Assembly (NCBI RefSeq): GCF_006757745.1
Contig: NZ_AP019740.1
Span: forward strand, 1,860,001-1,924,000
Direction: 5' to 3'
DNA: 64,000 nt
Source: Acinetobacter radioresistens DSM 6976 = NBRC 102413 = CIP 103788
GTDB taxonomy: Bacteria; Pseudomonadota; Gammaproteobacteria; Pseudomonadales; Moraxellaceae
The notes beneath the pieces were generated by a model, which saw nothing but the letters and a program-made list of their open reading frames with translations, was not told where the DNA came from and did no database searches. Of the stretch, positions 48,387-57,090 are shown piece by piece (the stretch's first letter is position 1; each line of letters starts with the position of its first letter). Both the position numbers and the translations under genes were made by a program.

Positions 48387-48728
48387 ATGACTAAAGAGCT
48401 ATCTGCATGCGCTGTATTACAGCAGGCTGCTATAAATAGTAATCATCCTTTTTATAATGCCATTTTAGAGTTCATACAGTATCATCTTGATGAAATTGAG
48501 ACATCTTACTGGCAAAAATACTTTCACACCGCTCAACCAAGCTTAATTCAAGTTGTAGAAAAACTTGAGTTTAAAAGTAATACGCTTCCAGATGATGAGC
48601 TAGACATAGAGGAGATGACATATTATGAAAACCATCTGGACTTTTCTTTGCCAGATGAAATTAGCCAATATGTAATATGCGTGGTTTTTGAAGAGGACAG
48701 CATTATTGATGTCTGTATGGAAAGCTGA
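48387..48728 (+). CDS. hypothetical acidic protein
   Basis: A 113-aa acidic cytosolic protein with many Asp and Glu (PDDELDIEEMTYYENHLD). I do not recognise a family. An AAAGAG site precedes the ATG and a perfect 13-bp hairpin follows, which supports a real monocistronic gene. Confidence 0.6.
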   Translation: MTKELSACAVLQQAAINSNHPFYNAILEFIQYHLDEIETSYWQKYFHTAQPSLIQVVEKLEFKSNTLPDDELDIEEMTYYENHLDFSLPDEISQYVICVVFEEDSIIDVCMES

Positions 48729-48740
48729 AAGTTACAATAA

Positions 48741-48787
48741 AAAAGCTTTTACTTTGACTTAAATCTAAGGCCTCAGTAAAAGCTTTT
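48741..48787. terminator. hairpin after the acidic hypothetical gene
   Basis: AAAAGCTTTTACT and AGTAAAAGCTTTT are perfect complements with a 21-base loop, between converging genes. Confidence 0.65.
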
Positions 48788-48825
48788 AAGTACAAAGACT
48801 GGATTATCTTTGCCTATATATAAAG

Positions 48826-49098
48826 TTAAACAAAACGAATCGGTTTAAATTCTTCATCCTGTTGTGGCTCATGTGAGTCACAGTGCTCATCTTCTTTTTT
48901 GCTGCCACGGTTAATATAACCAGTGCGCTCCTCTTCAGGCAGGTGTTTAACCTCCCAGGCAATCACAGCCTGCAGACAGGTTTCACGTTGCTCCTGAGTA
49001 AGTGGCTCGCCATTTGGCCATTTGCCGATTTCAACGGCAGTTCTCAGACGTTCTACAATCTCAGGATTTAAAACGGCAAGCATCTGTTCAATATTCAT
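48826..49098 (-). CDS. YeaC-like DUF1315 protein
   Basis: A 90-aa protein. The family core is MLAVLNPEIVERLRTAVEIGKWPNG..LT.EQRE.CLQAVI.WE..HLPEEERTGYI. The start at ATG 49098 has AGGA upstream and lies two bases after the nadK stop, so the two genes are co-translated. No function is established for DUF1315. Confidence 0.85.
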   Translation of the reverse strand: MNIEQMLAVLNPEIVERLRTAVEIGKWPNGEPLTQEQRETCLQAVIAWEVKHLPEEERTGYINRGSKKEDEHCDSHEPQQDEEFKPIRFV

Positions 49099-49100
49099 GA

Positions 49101-50006
49101 TCAATCCTGTTGATGAAAAGAGTCAAAATCCTGATTCCAGCCCAGCTTGGTACGACATGCCATATAAAAGTCATAACCAGGTGGATGCAGCAAATTTAAC
49201 TTGAAGGGATATTTACGGATATGCAGGCAATCTCCGACGTTCAGGGAAACGCTGTTCTGACCGTCGGCACTCACCATTGGCATCACACGATTTTCACGTA
49301 TAGCCAGTTTAATTTCACTATGTCCGCCCACAACAATTGGACGCGATGATAATGTATGGGGATGCATTGGCACCAATACAATAGCATCCATTCCCGGATG
49401 TACAATCGGGCCACCACCTGAGAGTGCGTAAGCTGTAGAACCAGTCGGGGTAGAAACAATCAGTCCATCACTATGCTGACGATAGACATACTGTCCATCA
49501 ATATTCATCTCGAAATCGATCATATGAACTGACTTGCCTGAATGCAGCACAATATCGTTTAGAGCAATTGCATTATAGATGATATTGCCCTGTGACCGAA
49601 TTTCCATTTCCAGAAGAAAACGGCGATCCAGCTGGAATTCTCCACGCAACACCTGATCCAGCTTAAAAATTACTTCAGAGGGTTTTATATCGGTCAAAAA
49701 ACCTAAACGTCCACGGTTAACACCGATTACTGGTGTATTGTGATGGACCAAAGCACGTGCTGCGTGGAGCAGCGAACCATCTCCACCTACGACAATAACC
49801 AGATCAACAATTTCACCCAGCAGTGCCCGACTGACTGTTTGCGGATCTGTATAGGGCACCAGCTGTGCAGTTTCCTGATCAAATACCGGATGCAGACCGC
49901 GACTCACCAGGTGGTCATGAATCAAACACAAGGTCTCTACAACAGAGGATTTATCGGGACGTCCTAATAAGCCAATATTACGAAAAGTCTTATGTGTTAT
50001 TTGCAC
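49101..50006 (-). CDS. nadK: NAD kinase
   Basis: Phosphorylates NAD to NADP. The 301-aa protein has the GGDGSLLHAAR signature, GVNRGRLGFLTD, and DGLIVSTPTGSTAYALSGGGPI. It starts at GTG 50006; AAAGGAG lies about 12 bases upstream and the N-terminus MQITHKTFRNIGL.GRPDK is family-like. It is coupled to the YeaC-like gene downstream. Confidence 0.95.
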   Translation of the reverse strand: MQITHKTFRNIGLLGRPDKSSVVETLCLIHDHLVSRGLHPVFDQETAQLVPYTDPQTVSRALLGEIVDLVIVVGGDGSLLHAARALVHHNTPVIGVNRGRLGFLTDIKPSEVIFKLDQVLRGEFQLDRRFLLEMEIRSQGNIIYNAIALNDIVLHSGKSVHMIDFEMNIDGQYVYRQHSDGLIVSTPTGSTAYALSGGGPIVHPGMDAIVLVPMHPHTLSSRPIVVGGHSEIKLAIRENRVMPMVSADGQNSVSLNVGDCLHIRKYPFKLNLLHPPGYDFYMACRTKLGWNQDFDSFHQQD

Positions 50007-50197
50007 GAGATCGCCGGACTCCTTTACGGTTCTTGGTTATAATAACACTATCAAAGTTGTTTTAAAAAAACATTCAAAAACCGCAACAGTAAAAGTGAGC
50101 AAGTTCCCAATTTGAGTTTATTCACAGTTTAAGCATTGCAAAATTGGTGAAAGCTTCGCATGATTAGCAAAATTTATTTGGGTAATGTCTTCCGTTT

Positions 50198-52600
50198 ATG
50201 AAGTTTGAACGTGGTATTGGCTTGATTGCACTCATTTTTTCAGTGCTTATTATTGGGGGCTTTGTCGCCTTTGGAATATATTTAATCCGCTTAGATAATA
50301 TTATCCGGGACAAATTTGAAGGACAGCGCTGGGATATTCCGGCGAAAGTTTTTGCTCGCCCTCTGGAAATCTATACCAATGCCCCGGTCAATCAGCAAGA
50401 CTTTGCCCAAGAACTTAAATTGCTCGGCTATAAATCGGCAAGTAGTTATGATAAGTCAGGTTCATATGTATCTCAGGGGAATACCTTATATGTCCATACC
50501 CGGGGCTTTGATTTTGGTGATAGCGTAGAACCAGAACAGATTCTGGAATTAACTTTTAATGACCAGAAGATCAGCGAAGTACGCACAACCAAACCCTCTA
50601 CAAGTGGTATTACCCGTCTGGAGCCCTTATTGATTGGCGGTATTTATCCGCAGCATAATGAAGACCGGGTTCTGATTAAACTGAACCGTGTACCAAAACC
50701 GCTCATTGAAGCTTTAATTGCGACTGAAGATCGGAACTTCTATCATCATCATGGTGTTTCAGTGCGAGGCATTGCCCGGGCTCTGGTCAGCAACCTGACT
50801 GGTGGACGCCGCCAGGGTGGATCTACTCTGACCCAGCAGTTGGTTAAAAACTTTTACCTGTCACCTGAAAAAACCTATAAACGAAAGATTAATGAAGCCC
50901 TGATGGCCATGCTCATCGAACTTCATTATGACAAAGATGAAATTCTGGAAGCATACCTGAATGAAGTAAATCTGGGCCAGAATGGTAATTATTCAATTAA
51001 TGGTTACGGTCTGGCTTCCCAATTCTATTTTGGTCTGCCTTTACGTGAACTGAATATTTCACAGCAGGCTTTCCTGGTAGGCCTGGTACAGGGTCCTTCC
51101 TTATATAACCCGTGGCGTAATCCTGAAGCGGCTAAGAAACGCCGCAATGTAGTACTAAAAAACATGCAGGTGATGGGTTACTTGACTGAAGCTGAATATG
51201 AAGAAGAAAGTGCCCGCCCATTAAATGTAATTAGCAAGCCAACTTTAGGACCAGCCAAATTTCCAGATTTTCTCGATATCGTACGCCGTCAGCTACGTAC
51301 CGAATATCAGGATGGCGACCTGACCAATCGAGGCTTGCGTATTTTTACAACACTTGACCCGATTGCCCAGACCCGTGTGCAGACAGCTTTCAAAAATTCT
51401 GTAGAACGTTTATCCAAGCGTAATCCAGGCCGTTTAAAAAACCTGCAGGGTGCAGTACTGATTGCTCATCCGGAGAATGGAGAACTCATAGCTGCTGTTG
51501 GTTCAACTCAGGATTTTACTGGCTTTAACCGTGCTCTTGATGCCAAACGTCAAGTAGGATCACTTTTAAAACCGGTGATCTATCTGAGTGCTATTGAGTC
51601 AGGGCGTTATACCTGGGCCAGTTCGATTCAGGATGCTGCTATCAGTATTCCAATAGATAAAAGCAAGGAATGGACACCCAAGAATTATGCGGGTGGTGAA
51701 TATGGTGTAGTCAGCATGATGCAGGCGCTGGCTAACTCTTATAATCTGTCTGCTGTACGACTTGGTCAGGAATTTGGCCTCTCGACATTTACCAATCAGT
51801 TAAGAAAATTTGGAGTGACTTCAAACATTCCAGCCTTTCCGTCTATTTTCTTGGGCGCTGTCGAAATGTCGCCAATGGAAGTCATGAGTATTTATGAAAA
51901 CTTCGCGACTGGTGGTTTCAAATATCCACCACGTGCCATACGTACAGTAGTAGATGCAGATGGCCGGCTATTGGACCGTTACGGACTGGATGTACAGCAG
52001 ACCATCGACCCGTCGAGTGCCTATATTCTAAACTATGGCCTGCAGCAGGTCATGAACATTGGTACTGGGCGTTCTGCATATAACAGTTTTCCAGCCAGCC
52101 TTAAACTGGCCGGTAAATCAGGTACCACCAATGACACACGTGACTCATGGTTTGCAGGCTATTCAGGCAATCATCTGGCAGTAGTATGGCTAGGGCTAGA
52201 CAATAACAAGGTAACGGGCCTTACTGGTTCTACAGGTGCATTGCCGGTATGGATTAATGTAATGAAACAGTTGAAACAGGAACCGGTCAATCTGCGCCAG
52301 ACTGATAATGTACAGTGGCACTGGATTGACCGCGCTACCGGTTATTTATCTGCTCAGGGCTGTGAAGGTGCCATGTACATTCCTATACTGCGTCATACAG
52401 TACCACGCCGAGCTACTGCCTGTGGCCTTTCACATTATCAGGTCGAACCAGTTTACACACCTGATACCGAACATAACGACGCACCTGCGCCTGAAGAAGA
52501 TAGTATCGAAAACTATATCCGTGAAAGCGAGACTGAAATGGAACAGACGTTACCGTCTTCTGAAGGCCGAATCATCTCAAGCGGAAGTTATGAAAATTAA
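50198..52600 (+). CDS. mrcB: penicillin-binding protein 1B
   Basis: Bifunctional peptidoglycan synthase. The 800-aa protein has a short cytosolic tail and one membrane helix (about 8-28), a UvrB-like regulatory region, the glycosyltransferase-51 domain (EDRNFYHHHGVSVRGIARA with catalytic Glu, GGSTLTQQLVKN, EAYLNEVNLGQ) and the transpeptidase domain (SLLK serine motif in VGSLLKPVIYL; SYN; KSGTTNDTRDSWF). A TPR lipoprotein gene starts 18 bp downstream. In E. coli the activator of this enzyme, LpoB, is also an outer-membrane lipoprotein. Confidence 0.95.
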   Translation: MKFERGIGLIALIFSVLIIGGFVAFGIYLIRLDNIIRDKFEGQRWDIPAKVFARPLEIYTNAPVNQQDFAQELKLLGYKSASSYDKSGSYVSQGNTLYVHTRGFDFGDSVEPEQILELTFNDQKISEVRTTKPSTSGITRLEPLLIGGIYPQHNEDRVLIKLNRVPKPLIEALIATEDRNFYHHHGVSVRGIARALVSNLTGGRRQGGSTLTQQLVKNFYLSPEKTYKRKINEALMAMLIELHYDKDEILEAYLNEVNLGQNGNYSINGYGLASQFYFGLPLRELNISQQAFLVGLVQGPSLYNPWRNPEAAKKRRNVVLKNMQVMGYLTEAEYEEESARPLNVISKPTLGPAKFPDFLDIVRRQLRTEYQDGDLTNRGLRIFTTLDPIAQTRVQTAFKNSVERLSKRNPGRLKNLQGAVLIAHPENGELIAAVGSTQDFTGFNRALDAKRQVGSLLKPVIYLSAIESGRYTWASSIQDAAISIPIDKSKEWTPKNYAGGEYGVVSMMQALANSYNLSAVRLGQEFGLSTFTNQLRKFGVTSNIPAFPSIFLGAVEMSPMEVMSIYENFATGGFKYPPRAIRTVVDADGRLLDRYGLDVQQTIDPSSAYILNYGLQQVMNIGTGRSAYNSFPASLKLAGKSGTTNDTRDSWFAGYSGNHLAVVWLGLDNNKVTGLTGSTGALPVWINVMKQLKQEPVNLRQTDNVQWHWIDRATGYLSAQGCEGAMYIPILRHTVPRRATACGLSHYQVEPVYTPDTEHNDAPAPEEDSIENYIRESETEMEQTLPSSEGRIISSGSYEN

Positions 52601-52618
52601 ATGCTATAGAGAAAATTT

Positions 52619-53173
52619 GTGAATCATATAAAACCTGGCATATTTGCCTTAGCATTGCTTGGAGTGGCTGGCTGTCAGACGGCGCCTCTACCTCAGCCTG
52701 AAGAACAGAAACTGGCACCAAGACCTGTTCCTGAAGTGCAGGCTACATCTTCGGGCGTAAAAATTACTCCGTATGAGCCGGAAGAAATTAAACGCCAGAA
52801 GGTGCAGATAGTGGTGCCTGAGCAAAAGGTTCAACAGCAGTTCAAGGATGGTCGTGAACTTCCTGCATTCCGGAAAATGATGTTGCAGACACAAACTGCT
52901 TATAAACAGGGCCAATGGTCTCAGGCTGAAAGCTATGCATTGCAAGCACAAAGACTGGCTCCTCAGTCCGCTGAAACCTTTTTGTATCTTTCAATGATTG
53001 CTAATAGACAAAACAAGCCAGCTAATGCGGAAGCACTGGCTCGCCGGGGCTTAAGCTATGCACAGAGCAATCCAATGAAAAAGCAGCTCTGGTTAAATAT
53101 CTTAAAAGCGGCTCAATCTCAGAAAAACAGTAAAAGCATTCAAGAAGCCAAAACAGCTTTGAATACATTCTAG
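52619..53173 (+). CDS. TPR-containing lipoprotein downstream of mrcB
   Basis: A 184-aa lipoprotein: signal ALALLGVAGC (Cys19), a Pro-rich disordered linker (to about residue 75), then TPR-like helices (QGQWSQAESYALQAQRLAPQSAETFLYLSMIANRQNKPANAE is split over two repeats). It starts at GTG 52619 with AGAGA upstream. Its place right after mrcB and its layout (linker plus TPR, as in LpoA-type activators) suggest an outer-membrane cofactor of PBP1B. That role is inferred from context. Confidence 0.8.
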   Translation: MNHIKPGIFALALLGVAGCQTAPLPQPEEQKLAPRPVPEVQATSSGVKITPYEPEEIKRQKVQIVVPEQKVQQQFKDGRELPAFRKMMLQTQTAYKQGQWSQAESYALQAQRLAPQSAETFLYLSMIANRQNKPANAEALARRGLSYAQSNPMKKQLWLNILKAAQSQKNSKSIQEAKTALNTF

Positions 53174-53204
53174 CTTCTTGACCTGTTTAAACTGGTTTCT
53201 TTAC

Positions 53205-54104
53205 TTAGATATGACGGATTCCGGCAATACCATAGGCGCCGTACTGCCGGGCACACTCCAGATCCTCTCTAGACAATCCGCCTAGAGCAAAAACGGGCAC
53301 ATCGGCCTGATGAGCAAGTTCTGCAAATGCATCCCAGCCTAATGCTGGTGCTTCTGGATGAGTCGGAGTAGCCTGTACAGGGCTAATAAGTACAGCCTCG
53401 CACCCGATTTGAACAGCATGCTGTACTGAAGCAGCATCATGGCAGGCAGCAATATAACGAATCCCAATACATAGTTCGCCTTTTTTCAGAGACATCTGTT
53501 CAGACTGTTTTAAATGTACAGCAGCGATGTGATGTTGCTGTTCAACATTAAGAGACCGCCAGACTTGATAAGGCACTATTAATTTATTTAGTTGCTGAAT
53601 GCTATATTCCAAAAGCCAATTTTTATCAATTTCAGCCTCTTCAGGCCGCCAGTAAAAGAGCATATCTTGAGCTAATTGCTCTATCGCTGAAAGTGCTGTA
53701 CCAATCCTGATTGAATGTGGCCAATATAACCGCTCAATCACTGGCTGATTAGCAGCTGGAAAATCAAGTGTTTGTAATTTTTCACGTGTGTACCAAGCCC
53801 ATGGTTTCTGAATCTGGTTTAACATCTCCTCTGGTACATGTGCAAAGAACAGATGCAAATGTACTGTAATATCGTCATATTCATGACAGATCAGGCTAAA
53901 AGGATGCCAGTCACTCAAGCCAACCCCGACTTCTTCATAAATTTCACGCCGACAGGTTTCTTCAGGAGTTTCATTCCCTTCAACTTTTCCACCTGGAAAC
54001 TCATACTTGTTACCTTGGTGCTGCTTAGCTTCTCGCCAGCCAACCAATACTTTTGAACGATGAAACAATAAAGCGACAGCAACATGCACGATAGGCTTAG
54101 ACAT
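53205..54104 (-). CDS. fused Nudix hydrolase / thiamine phosphate synthase-like protein
   Basis: Residues 1-130 are a MutT-like Nudix domain with a complete Nudix box (GGKVEGNETPEETCRREI then YEEVGV), which cleans 8-oxo-dGTP or related nucleotides. Residues 170-299 resemble the ThiE/TenI barrel, ending in FALGGLSREDLECARQYGAYGIAGI. Similar two-domain proteins are known in gammaproteobacteria as a MutT plus ThiE-like pair. Whether the second part makes thiamine phosphate is doubtful, because the pyrophosphate-binding residues are not obvious. Confidence 0.86.
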   Translation of the reverse strand: MSKPIVHVAVALLFHRSKVLVGWREAKQHQGNKYEFPGGKVEGNETPEETCRREIYEEVGVGLSDWHPFSLICHEYDDITVHLHLFFAHVPEEMLNQIQKPWAWYTREKLQTLDFPAANQPVIERLYWPHSIRIGTALSAIEQLAQDMLFYWRPEEAEIDKNWLLEYSIQQLNKLIVPYQVWRSLNVEQQHHIAAVHLKQSEQMSLKKGELCIGIRYIAACHDAASVQHAVQIGCEAVLISPVQATPTHPEAPALGWDAFAELAHQADVPVFALGGLSREDLECARQYGAYGIAGIRHI

Positions 54105-54175
54105 TGAATAATCCGAGATAAGCTTTTACTTAGTGTAAGCAAAAATAAGAAGTTTATAAATTCTTAAAATTCTAT

Positions 54176-54209
54176 TTGACAGACTCATTCGATAATGATT
54201 ATCATTTAT
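54176..54209 (+). promoter_or_regulatory. hemP promoter with Fur box
   Basis: TTGACA (54176-54181) is followed after 18 bp by TATCAT (54200-54205). The 19-mer GATAATGATTATCATTTAT (54191-54209) matches the Fur consensus at nearly all positions and covers the -10 box, so iron-loaded Fur would shut the gene off. Confidence 0.85.
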
Positions 54210-54241
54210 TTGAATTCTTGCACACCACGGAGCTATAACAA

Positions 54242-54412
54242 ATGAACGCACCATTCAACCTATTTGCACGCCAGACTCAAGCCAGCACTTCTCTGCCAAT
54301 GCTACAATCCAGCAATCTTTTTGCACTCGGGCGTGAAATCCGTATTATGCATGCGGGTGAAGAGTACCGCTTACGTCTGACCCGCAACAATCGTTTAATT
54401 CTAACCAAATAA
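54242..54412 (+). CDS. hemP: hemin uptake protein HemP/HmuP family
   Basis: A 56-aa protein. The C-terminal half shows the HemP signature: SSNLFALGREIRI, then HAGEEYRLRLTRNNRLILTK. Small HemP/HmuP proteins help express or run haem uptake receptors. GGAG precedes the ATG by about ten bases. The Fur box over the promoter supports iron regulation. No haem receptor gene is adjacent, so its partner lies elsewhere. A strong terminator follows. Confidence 0.88.
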   Translation: MNAPFNLFARQTQASTSLPMLQSSNLFALGREIRIMHAGEEYRLRLTRNNRLILTK

Positions 54413-54447
54413 CTATTTACAGCTTCAAAAAATAATAAACGTGGAAA

Positions 54448-54479
54448 CAGGCAGTATGGCTCTCCCATACTGTTTTTTT
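54448..54479 (+). terminator. terminator after hemP
   Basis: Stem CAGTATGG / CCATACTG with a short loop and seven T. The end overlaps the stop of the converging kinase gene. Confidence 0.85.
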
Positions 54480-55824
54480 ATTTATATTCTATCTGATGGG
54501 CTTTTAAAAATAATAAGGTAACCTTTAAACCACCATAGTCTGAAGGGGTAAATTCGATATAGCCTCTGTGTAGTTCCATAATTTTTCGCGCTATAGAGAG
54601 GCCTAGACCTGAGCCTGATGTTCGTGTACCTAATCCACGAAAGAAACGCTCGCCTAAACGCTCTAAAGTATTTGAATCTACCCCTGCTCCGTTATCTTCA
54701 ATCATTAACCGGTAGTGATGCTGCTCGTCTTTTAAGGTAATATAAACTGCACCATGTTCAGGTGCATAGCGGATTGCATTATCAATCAGGTTACGGATAC
54801 AGGTAAATAAGAGTTCCTGATTTCCATATATTTCTGCGTGTGGTAATGCAGCTATTTGATGAATACTTACTTGACGCTCCTGTGCAAAAAGTTCCAGTGA
54901 GTATACAACCTCATCAATAAGTGGCTGGAGCTGTAGCAGACTACCAGGCATCTGCTGATATGCAGCAGGGTCAAGTCTGGCCAGTAATAACAAATTTTCC
55001 AACACCCGGGTACTACGGGTCACATCATTCTGAATAGCTAACAAGTCAGGAACAAGTTCAGGAATGTGGCTATATTTACGTTTTAAAACCTGTAAACGCA
55101 TAGCAATTGCAGATAAGGGTGAACGCAATTCATGGGATGCATCGGCTGTGAAGCGTTGCTCGGCAGTCAATGCCCGATCCAGCCGGCTCAATAACTGATT
55201 CAGCGAATTTATAACAGGTTCAATCTCCTGTACCAATGGCTGCTGTTCAATGGGTTGTAAATCGGATGGTGACTTCTGGGCAATCGTTCGACTGAGCTTT
55301 TTTAAGGAACGCAACTGCCGCTGTATACCAAAATGACTCCATAGCCATTGAACCAGCCAGACCAGCAACAATACAACAGCGTAAATCAGAATACTTCTGA
55401 TAATATCCTTAAAACGAACAGCCAAGGGCTGGATCAGTTCAGCCTTCAACTGTTTATCATTAGTCTGCGCCGTATAGCTACGCCACAAGTGACCATTTTT
55501 CCAGACCAGTCCAAAATCTTGTGGCAGGTCGTTAAAAAGCTGTTGCTGTAAGTGGGTAGAATGGGCCAGCGTACGCCCTTGCCAGTTTAGTTGATACTGA
55601 ATATCAAATTCATTACTCAGTTCGTCAAGCTGTCCCGAATTCGCAGACAAATCAGAAACCAACAATGTATCTGCGAGTTCGTCCATAATCTCGTCATGAA
55701 CCTGCATGGCATGATAAACAGCAATACCAATCAGCAGCAAAAAGGCCAGCAGTCCCGCCAAAATACTGCCCAGCATAGTAGTACGGATGAGTTGAGACTG
55801 TAAAGAATCTGGCTTTGCATTCAT
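54478..55824 (-). CDS. sensor histidine kinase, QseC-like
   Basis: A 448-aa inner-membrane kinase: helix one (about 13-37), a short periplasmic region (about 38-140), helix two (about 143-163), a HAMP-like linker, and the H-box ASHELRSPLSAIAMR with the phosphorylated His. The catalytic domain follows with NLIDNAIRYAPEHG, DNGAGV and GSGLGLSIARK. It follows the response regulator with no gap. A YgiW-like gene upstream matches the E. coli ygiW-qseBC order. The signal is not known. Confidence 0.9.
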   Translation of the reverse strand: MNAKPDSLQSQLIRTTMLGSILAGLLAFLLLIGIAVYHAMQVHDEIMDELADTLLVSDLSANSGQLDELSNEFDIQYQLNWQGRTLAHSTHLQQQLFNDLPQDFGLVWKNGHLWRSYTAQTNDKQLKAELIQPLAVRFKDIIRSILIYAVVLLLVWLVQWLWSHFGIQRQLRSLKKLSRTIAQKSPSDLQPIEQQPLVQEIEPVINSLNQLLSRLDRALTAEQRFTADASHELRSPLSAIAMRLQVLKRKYSHIPELVPDLLAIQNDVTRSTRVLENLLLLARLDPAAYQQMPGSLLQLQPLIDEVVYSLELFAQERQVSIHQIAALPHAEIYGNQELLFTCIRNLIDNAIRYAPEHGAVYITLKDEQHHYRLMIEDNGAGVDSNTLERLGERFFRGLGTRTSGSGLGLSIARKIMELHRGYIEFTPSDYGGLKVTLLFLKAHQIEYK

Positions 55825-56484
55825 TTAGGCTTCGCCCATACGGTAACCTAAACCACGAATAGTCCTGATTGTGTGGCTACCTAACTTTTTGCGTAATTGA
55901 TAAATATAGACTTCAATGGCGTTACTTTCGACTTCATCCCCCCAAGCGTAAATCGACTCTTCCAGCTGTTCACGTGTCACCACATGATTCGGATGTTGCA
56001 TCAACTTATACAAAATCTGGAATTCTCTGGCTGTCAGGTCACGGCTTTCGCCTTCCTGCTGTACCGTTTTTGCTTTCGGATCCAGACAAATATTATTCCA
56101 TATCAGTGTCTGGCTTTGTCCCGCTTGCAGGTTTCTCATCTGGCTACGTATACGTGCTGAAAGTTCTTCCAGGCTAAATGGCTTGACCAGATAATCATTG
56201 GCACCGAGGTCTAATCCTTCCACCCGGTCACTGATACTGTCACGGGCTGTCAGAAAAATAACAGGAGTCTGGGCCTGATGTTGTCGCAGGGTCTTTAAAA
56301 TTTCATCACCACTGGCATAAGGCAACCCCCGGTCGAGCAAAATACATTCATAGTCGTGCTGTTTAAGAGCAGTCATCGCATAATCTCCCCGCTCTACCCA
56401 ATCTACACTATAACCGTCCAGTTCCAGCCAGGTCTTTATACTTTCACCTTGAGAGGTATCATCTTCAACCAGTAAAATTCTCAT
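55825..56484 (-). CDS. response regulator, OmpR/QseB-like
   Basis: A 219-aa two-domain regulator. The receiver has acidic EDD (7-9), phospho-acceptor Asp51 in ILLDRGLPYASGDE and Lys in YLVKPFSLEEL. The C-terminal winged helix has DLTAREFQILYKLM, VVTREQLEESIYAWGDEVESNAIEVYIYQLRKKL and IRTIRGLGYRM. It is immediately followed by the kinase gene. The residue after Asp51 is Arg instead of the common Leu or Met, which is unusual but tolerated. Confidence 0.92.
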   Translation of the reverse strand: MRILLVEDDTSQGESIKTWLELDGYSVDWVERGDYAMTALKQHDYECILLDRGLPYASGDEILKTLRQHQAQTPVIFLTARDSISDRVEGLDLGANDYLVKPFSLEELSARIRSQMRNLQAGQSQTLIWNNICLDPKAKTVQQEGESRDLTAREFQILYKLMQHPNHVVTREQLEESIYAWGDEVESNAIEVYIYQLRKKLGSHTIRTIRGLGYRMGEA

Positions 56485-56638
56485 CCTTATTTTATATCTC
56501 TGTTTTTATGTATCTTGATAGTGCCCTGAAAAGTTGAAATATTCAAAGCCCAATAAAAAAACCACATTACTAAAATGGCAAGTAATGTGGTTTCTAAGGA
56601 GGATTAACAAAACACGAAACAACTACAGCTTAAAAACT

Positions 56639-56998
56639 TTAAAATTTCACTGAATCTACATCAATTTCTACACGTTTAGTCGGTTTATAATCGATATCAA
56701 CTTCGCCGGTCAATGTTACGGTTGTAGTTGGAGAAATAGGTTTACCTTGCCATAATTCATCATCAATATCGGCAGTAATTGTGCCAGTCCGGTCACGGAA
56801 TTGATATTTCTCATCGCCTAAGGCTTTTACCACCTGACCACGCAATTGCACACGGGTATCATCTTTTGCGGTCAGTGCCTGTTTTACCGTAGTAACCTGG
56901 GCCGTTTTGATTGCTGCATGATTCACGGCAGTATTTGCCATAGCCACGCCACCAATACTTAGAGCACCTGTTAACAAAGCCAGTTTCGCCATATTCAT
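56639..56998 (-). CDS. YgiW/YdeI-family periplasmic OB-fold stress protein
   Basis: A 119-aa secreted protein: signal peptide ending AMA (about residue 20), then a BOF domain (TVKQALTAKDDTRVQLRGQVV..LGDEKYQFRD.TGTI.ADID...W.G..I.P...V.L.GEVD.D). I chose ATG 56998; GTG 57004 is also in frame. In E. coli ygiW is next to qseBC, as here, and is induced by stress. A role for the two-component system in its control is inferred. Confidence 0.86.
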   Translation of the reverse strand: MNMAKLALLTGALSIGGVAMANTAVNHAAIKTAQVTTVKQALTAKDDTRVQLRGQVVKALGDEKYQFRDRTGTITADIDDELWQGKPISPTTTVTLTGEVDIDYKPTKRVEIDVDSVKF

Positions 56999-57090
56999 AC
57001 GCACTTTACCTCGTTTATTTACTCATTATCGAATAAGAGTATTAAAACAGCTAAAGATGAATTGAATCTTAAGAAATTAAAATTATTTTA

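Noticed and set aside
54277..54468. minus-strand 63-codon frame over hemP
   Set aside because: It is antisense to the HemP gene, which has a clear signature, Fur box and terminator.
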